64,000 nucleotides of DNA from NCBI GenBank assembly GCA_024233135.1, contig JACKPZ010000012.1:1-64000 (forward strand), in the 5' to 3' direction. The translations under genes were made by a program, and so were the position numbers. Shown here piece after piece: positions 60,382-64,000 of this stretch (position 1 is its first letter; each line of letters starts with the position of its first letter). The stretch comes from Akkermansiaceae bacterium (GTDB lineage: Bacteria; Verrucomicrobiota; Verrucomicrobiia; Verrucomicrobiales; Akkermansiaceae). Under the pieces are notes generated by a model. That model was not told the origin of the DNA and did no database searches. It worked only from the letters and a program-made list of their open reading frames with translations.

Positions 60382-60948
60382 TCAATGGAGAGGTTTCACG
60401 ACAAGCAGGTTGCCGGGTTCGATCGCGGTGACCGTGACGGATGCCTGTGGCGGAATCGGCGCGGGGTTTTCGGTGACGGCCTGGACGGTGATCAGGCGGC
60501 CCTGGATCATCAATTCGACCTGCCCGCGGCCGGAGCGCGCCGCCGGAATGGTGACATAGACCTGGCAGGTCTGACCGACGGCATTCTGATAGTTGAGCGT
60601 GCCGTCGTCCCGCAGGCTCATCATCGCGCGCATGATCGCGAAGATCACCGCCATGAAGACAAGCCCGGTTAGAAACGCGATCAGTGTGGCAACTCCAAGG
60701 TCGTAGCCGTGGCGCAAGGCCATCGCCCCCGCCCAGCCGAAGCCGACGAAGAACGCGACCAGAGCGCGGACGGACAGGAACTTCACGCCCGCGTCGCCGT
60801 GCCCGGCATCGGAGTCCACATCCGCATCGACATCCGAACCGGCAATCAGCGAGCCGGCGAACATCAGGATCTGGAGGAGGGTCGATGCGATCGCGATTCC
60901 CCAGAACACCCGTTCCGGGCCGACCAAGGATTGCCACCATTCGTTCAT
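60382..60948 (-). CDS. NfeD-like membrane protein
   Basis: A 188-aa protein with three hydrophobic helices (about 15-35, 58-80, 86-108) and a C-terminal OB-fold beta domain (V-G-Q-T-C-Q-V-Y-V-T-I, G-Q-V-E-L-M-I-Q-G-R). This short NfeD/DUF1449-like type is characteristically co-encoded with flotillin, and both would form a membrane complex. It starts 434 bases upstream of the flotillin end in the same operon. Confidence 0.82.
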   Translation of the reverse strand: MNEWWQSLVGPERVFWGIAIASTLLQILMFAGSLIAGSDVDADVDSDAGHGDAGVKFLSVRALVAFFVGFGWAGAMALRHGYDLGVATLIAFLTGLVFMAVIFAIMRAMMSLRDDGTLNYQNAVGQTCQVYVTIPAARSGRGQVELMIQGRLITVQAVTENPAPIPPQASVTVTAIEPGNLLVVKPLH

Positions 60949-61028
60949 ATGGCGGCGTTTCTAGCGGATGCCCAACCCTCCCCGCCACTCCAAACTCCCG
61001 CGATTTTTTCAGCGCGGGAGATTTCGTA

Positions 61029-61121
61029 TCACAACAGTTCGTCGCGCCACTCGGGGAAATCGTCGCCGGTTTCCCCGGCGTCGTCGGAAGGTGGCGGGCC
61101 GGGGCGTGGGTCCGGCGTCAT
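61029..61121 (-). CDS. Putative 30-aa acidic small protein
   Basis: A 30-codon frame beginning at an ATG that overlaps the stop of the upstream membrane protein by ATGA. The product is proline-rich at the start and acidic at the end (D-D-F-P-E-W-R-D-E-L-L). The overlap is the same as between the two larger genes before it, which is the only evidence that it is translated. Confidence 0.45.
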   Translation of the reverse strand: MTPDPRPGPPPSDDAGETGDDFPEWRDELL

Positions 61122-61864
61122 GGTTTCTCCGACGTTCCGGTTTCGGCCGTGCGCGGAAGCGTGCGGTCCATTTGTTCGCCCCAGTGCTGGAGGAAGAACT
61201 TCTTCTCGCTGGTGAGGAACTTCTCGGAGCGACCGAGGATCGGCCGCAGCGAGGTGGTCATCTGCAGGGTGACGAGCAGGAATACGATCGCCCACACGCC
61301 GAGCGGGCCTTTCTGGGTGGCCCCGGCGGCGAACACGACCTGGTTGAGGAAGCGCACGGCGAAGAAGAGCGCGATGAGCCACGCGGCGAGCGAAAGGAAA
61401 CCCATGAAGCCGAGCGAGTCGGTCGACTCCGCGAAGATCCAGACGGCGGGGGCGAAACCGAGCAGCAGGGCTCCGGCGAGGGCGAGCGCGCCGGCCAGCG
61501 TGGCGGCGAGTTGGCCGGCGGAGACCCTCGCACCCGCCAACGTGGAGAAGATATACAAGCTTGGATAGCATATCAGGCCCGCGAACATCAGTCCGCAGGT
61601 GATCTTGAGCGGGGCGGCCCAGAGTTGTTCCTGCTTGGCGAAGCAGCCGAGCACCACGCCGAAGAGGACGAGGCTGATGATGGAGAGCAGCGCGAAGCGG
61701 CCGGTGGCGTTGTGGACGCCGTCCGCGAGACGTCCACCGAGCGTGCGCGGGCTGCGCAGCAGGGCTTCGAACAGCGATTTGGTGTCAAGATGGTCCGGCA
61801 GGGGGGGTTCCGGCGCGGGCGGGGCGGCGGGCGGCACGGGTGGCGGGGTGAATTGCGGGTTCAT
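61118..61864 (-). CDS. Polytopic membrane hypothetical protein
   Basis: A 248-aa protein with a proline-rich N-terminus (residues 1-25), a conserved-looking helix (L-F-E-A-L-L-R-S-P) and about five transmembrane helices from 55 to 205. The charged C-terminal tail would be cytoplasmic. It is coupled by ATGA to the preceding membrane protein gene. Function unknown. Confidence 0.72.
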   Translation of the reverse strand: MNPQFTPPPVPPAAPPAPEPPLPDHLDTKSLFEALLRSPRTLGGRLADGVHNATGRFALLSIISLVLFGVVLGCFAKQEQLWAAPLKITCGLMFAGLICYPSLYIFSTLAGARVSAGQLAATLAGALALAGALLLGFAPAVWIFAESTDSLGFMGFLSLAAWLIALFFAVRFLNQVVFAAGATQKGPLGVWAIVFLLVTLQMTTSLRPILGRSEKFLTSEKKFFLQHWGEQMDRTLPRTAETGTSEKP

Positions 61865-62625
61865 GGTCGGATGCTTGGTTGCTGGTTCGGCAGGATGGCC
61901 CGGAGCACCGGGATGAGGATGAGCAGGGAGACGGCGGAGAGCGCGACGACGCCGAAGCCGCCGGTCATCATGTTGAGCGAGCGCCAGACGGCCTCATAGA
62001 AGGTCCCGTGAAACGGCTCGGGGCGCAGGAACTGCACCTTGAGTTGGGGCGATCCGAAGAAGGGTCGCAGGATCCAGGAAAACTGCGCGCCGAGGAACGC
62101 GTTGCCGCCGAGCCAGGCGAGCAGCGTGATGGTCGCGGCCGTGCGGTTCGGAGATTTTCCCGCCAGCAACCGGTGGAGGTGGAGGTTCGCGGCGACTCCG
62201 GCGAAGGCGATCCACAGCGTGTGGCTCACCAGGTAGGCGGCGTGGGCCGTGCGGGCCCCGGGTGAATCGGGCGGCGGCGCGTTGCACGCCATCAGGAAGG
62301 TGACGGGCGAGAGCGATCCGAGGATCACCGCCGCAACGGCGAAGGACGTAAGAAGCGCGTGCAAGGATTGCCGGAAACCGATCCCCGTGCCGAGAAGAAT
62401 CCCCAGCAAGCCGTTGAGAAGGGCATTGCACGCGAGGGTGAGTGCGATGAGCAACGGCAGTTTCACCGCGACGAAGACGCCCATCAGCGGGTCACGCCAG
62501 AAACCGACGGTGAATCCGTACATCGCGAGGCCCGCCAGCGCGGCTCCGCCGACCCATGCGACCTGCCGCGCGGTCGGCTGTTCCAGCCATCCGGCGTCCG
62601 GTTGGATCAATCCGCGCAGGGTCAT
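61861..62625 (-). CDS. Polytopic membrane hypothetical protein
   Basis: A 254-aa protein with six or seven hydrophobic helices and a histidine-containing loop (A-N-L-H-L-H-R-L-L-A-G). The start at 62625 begins M-T-L-R-G-L; the upstream frame is out of character. First gene of a three-gene overlapping unit (62625 to 61029). Function unknown. Confidence 0.72.
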   Translation of the reverse strand: MTLRGLIQPDAGWLEQPTARQVAWVGGAALAGLAMYGFTVGFWRDPLMGVFVAVKLPLLIALTLACNALLNGLLGILLGTGIGFRQSLHALLTSFAVAAVILGSLSPVTFLMACNAPPPDSPGARTAHAAYLVSHTLWIAFAGVAANLHLHRLLAGKSPNRTAATITLLAWLGGNAFLGAQFSWILRPFFGSPQLKVQFLRPEPFHGTFYEAVWRSLNMMTGGFGVVALSAVSLLILIPVLRAILPNQQPSIRP

Positions 62626-62742
62626 GGCGGGAGCTTTACGGGGGATTGTGAGCGGATGATGCGAATCGCGTGATTTTCCGGAGAAACCCGCATCCAGTTG
62701 GCGCTTGTCTCGCGGGCTTCCGCCACCTAGTCCGGGGGCCGC

Positions 62743-63339
62743 ATGCACCCATACGAGAAAATCCCGTTGTTCACCGCGGGTCTGGTTCTGGGGATCTGGC
62801 TGGTGGCCAGCCACGCCCTGATGCTGGCGAAACCCGCGATGGCGCAGGGTTTTCTCAAACGTTTCCCGCGCGACCAGATGATCGGTCAGATCCTGCTGGG
62901 TATCGGCCTCGCCTGGTTCTGGCTGCTGATCGCGCCGGAGGGCATGGGGTTCATCAGCTCGCTGGCGATGGACCTCGGTGAGTTCAACAACGCCAAACCG
63001 ATCCTGCGGATCCTGGTTCCCGTCTCGCTGGTGCTGGTGACCATCAGCGTCCGCGATTTCCTCGCCGTGCGGGCGCTTGGCCTGATCGGTCTGATGGCGG
63101 CCTCGCCGCTCTTGGAAGCGGCATTTCTGAAGGACCCTTCATCCCGCCTGCTGATCCCGATCTTCGCCTACCTGATGCTGACGGCATCGATGTTCTGTGT
63201 GGGCATGCCCTACCTGTTCCGTGATGCGGTGGAGTGGGCGAGCGCCGAGCAGAAACGCTGGAAGATGTTTTCGTTGGCGGGCCTGGTCTACGGGGCGGCC
63301 ACGCTGGTCTGCGCCTTCGCTTTCTGGCGCGGCGCCTGA
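62743..63339 (+). CDS. Polytopic membrane hypothetical protein
   Basis: A 198-aa protein with about six hydrophobic helices. Early residues H-P-Y-E-K-I-P-L-F-T-A-G-L-V-L-G-I-W and the R-F-P-R-D-Q loop are the only recognisable features. Function unknown. It diverges from the membrane protein unit at 62625. Confidence 0.7.
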   Translation: MHPYEKIPLFTAGLVLGIWLVASHALMLAKPAMAQGFLKRFPRDQMIGQILLGIGLAWFWLLIAPEGMGFISSLAMDLGEFNNAKPILRILVPVSLVLVTISVRDFLAVRALGLIGLMAASPLLEAAFLKDPSSRLLIPIFAYLMLTASMFCVGMPYLFRDAVEWASAEQKRWKMFSLAGLVYGAATLVCAFAFWRGA

Positions 63340-63352
63340 GGCGCTCCGGCGG

Positions 63353-63532
63353 TTAGTAAACCGGCGCGCCGGAGGTGTCCGCCGCTTCGCCACCGCTGCC
63401 GGAGGCCTTGTTGGCGGCGTTTTCCATTCCTTCGCCGGCGATCCTCATGTCACGGCCGAGGCCGATGAATGTGTTGCAAGAGGACGTCAGCACGGCCATC
63501 GCCGCAAGCAGGGTCAACGCGATCGCTTTCAT
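63353..63532 (-). CDS. Entericidin-like small lipoprotein
   Basis: A 59-aa protein with a lipoprotein signal peptide ending L-T-S-S-C, so the mature protein begins C-N-T-F-I-G-L-G-R-D-M, the entericidin EcnA/EcnB pattern. A glycine/alanine-rich tail follows. Entericidins are small envelope lipoproteins of uncertain role. Confidence 0.85.
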   Translation of the reverse strand: MKAIALTLLAAMAVLTSSCNTFIGLGRDMRIAGEGMENAANKASGSGGEAADTSGAPVY

Positions 63533-63588
63533 CAAGGGCCTTGATACGCCAATTTCCCCGGCCTGCAAGCGGATATTGTAAGGAAACC

Positions 63589-64000
63589 TTAAGGATTTGG
63601 GTGATTTTCGCCGCCTGTCCGGCAGAATGACGCGACCTCGTTGCTGAACCAGCCGGGAGCGTCCCACGGCACCCGATGGCCGGCCCCGGGCGCGATCGCG
63701 AGCCGCGCCTTTGGGATCCGTTCGACCGCGAGTCGAGCGAGTTCGAGAAACTTCGAGTCCGCCTCGCCGGCGATCCACAGCAGCGGGATCCGGATTTGCT
63801 CCAGCCTTTCCCACAGGGGCTCCTGGGCGCCGAGCGACCAATCGACGAAACTTCGGGCGATCTCCCGCCGCCGGGACACCATGGCGGCGAGTGTCGCCGG
63901 ATCCCGCGGGAGATCTCCGCCGAGGACCGGTTGATTGCCCCACTCGCTGAGGAACGATTTCCAATCTCCCAGCATGGCTTTCGCGGCCCAGTCCTTGTCG
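63589..64000 (-). CDS. Alpha/beta hydrolase, MenH-like (partial, continues beyond window)
   Basis: The frame is open to the right edge, so the N-terminal part with the nucleophile is missing. Visible are W-K-S-F-L-S-E-W near the cut, I-P-L-L-W-I-A-G-E-A-D-S-K-F with the acidic triad residue, and G-A-G-H-R-V-P-W with the histidine. This resembles MenH-type hydrolases of menaquinone synthesis, but general alpha/beta hydrolase is equally safe. Confidence 0.75.
   Translation of the reverse strand, partial: DKDWAAKAMLGDWKSFLSEWGNQPVLGGDLPRDPATLAAMVSRRREIARSFVDWSLGAQEPLWERLEQIRIPLLWIAGEADSKFLELARLAVERIPKARLAIAPGAGHRVPWDAPGWFSNEVASFCRTGGENHPNP

Overview
The window looks like a high-GC chromosome segment from the Verrucomicrobiota, most likely the Verrucomicrobiaceae/Akkermansiaceae (Luteolibacter-like). 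The basis is high GC in the housekeeping genes, a PEP-CTERM protein next to carbohydrate-active and envelope genes, a fused siroheme-decarboxylase-type AsnC protein, and scarce Shine-Dalgarno sites. No rRNA gene or intact tRNA lies in the window, so the placement is inference.

Positions 1 to about 14575 look like the right part of an integrative element. A tyrosine recombinase (13043-14431) ends beside a 35-nt copy of the 3' end of a tRNA (14541-14575); the intact tRNA would lie left of the window. The cargo includes AbiEi/AbiEii, a truncated nucleotidyltransferase, a RelBE-like pair, an XRE regulator and a minus-strand cassette (2732-9604). That cassette encodes a Ycf46-like AAA+ ATPase, DUF2997, DUF1257 (Ycf35-like), a DUF3150-like coiled-coil protein, two small membrane proteins, a four-cysteine PD-(D/E)XK nuclease, a 163-aa protein and a small DNA-binding-like protein. 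Its units are separated by hairpins, followed by A/C-rich leaders almost devoid of G. A UPF0175/DUF3368 toxin-antitoxin pair sits inside it on the other strand.

From 14617 the content is mostly chromosomal: GH43 hydrolase, ApbE, a TIGR03663-type membrane protein, GT2, ArgB, a CBM9-like protein, a pseudokinase and a DUF3482-type GTPase. A toxin-antitoxin/FRG cluster follows (24240-26477), then ProA with an in-frame insert, a receiver/PP2C plus 7-PAS kinase pair, a T2SF-like protein, FeoB with a DtxR-FeoA repressor and a divergent MntR-like repressor, a di-haem peroxidase, Smr, LysR, a haem-oxygenase-like protein, ProB and phospholipid genes. Next are a PEP-CTERM DUF1194 protein and an AhbA/AhbB-like protein.

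Between 47749 and 49190 there is no credible gene but strong signs of a roughly 1.06-kb structured non-coding RNA on the minus strand: a boxA element, several GNRA/UUCG hairpins and an intrinsic terminator. prfB follows with its programmed +1 frameshift. A defence island (50570-58706) holds VapBC, a 1403-aa NACHT-like STAND NTPase with a C-terminal nuclease, a second RHH/PIN pair and a TOTE-type primase-helicase. The window closes with a flotillin/NfeD operon, small membrane proteins, an entericidin-like lipoprotein and a partial MenH-like hydrolase.

The three best candidates for something undescribed are the AAA+/DUF1257/nuclease cassette with its hairpin-leader architecture, the large structured RNA, and the STAND-nuclease protein.
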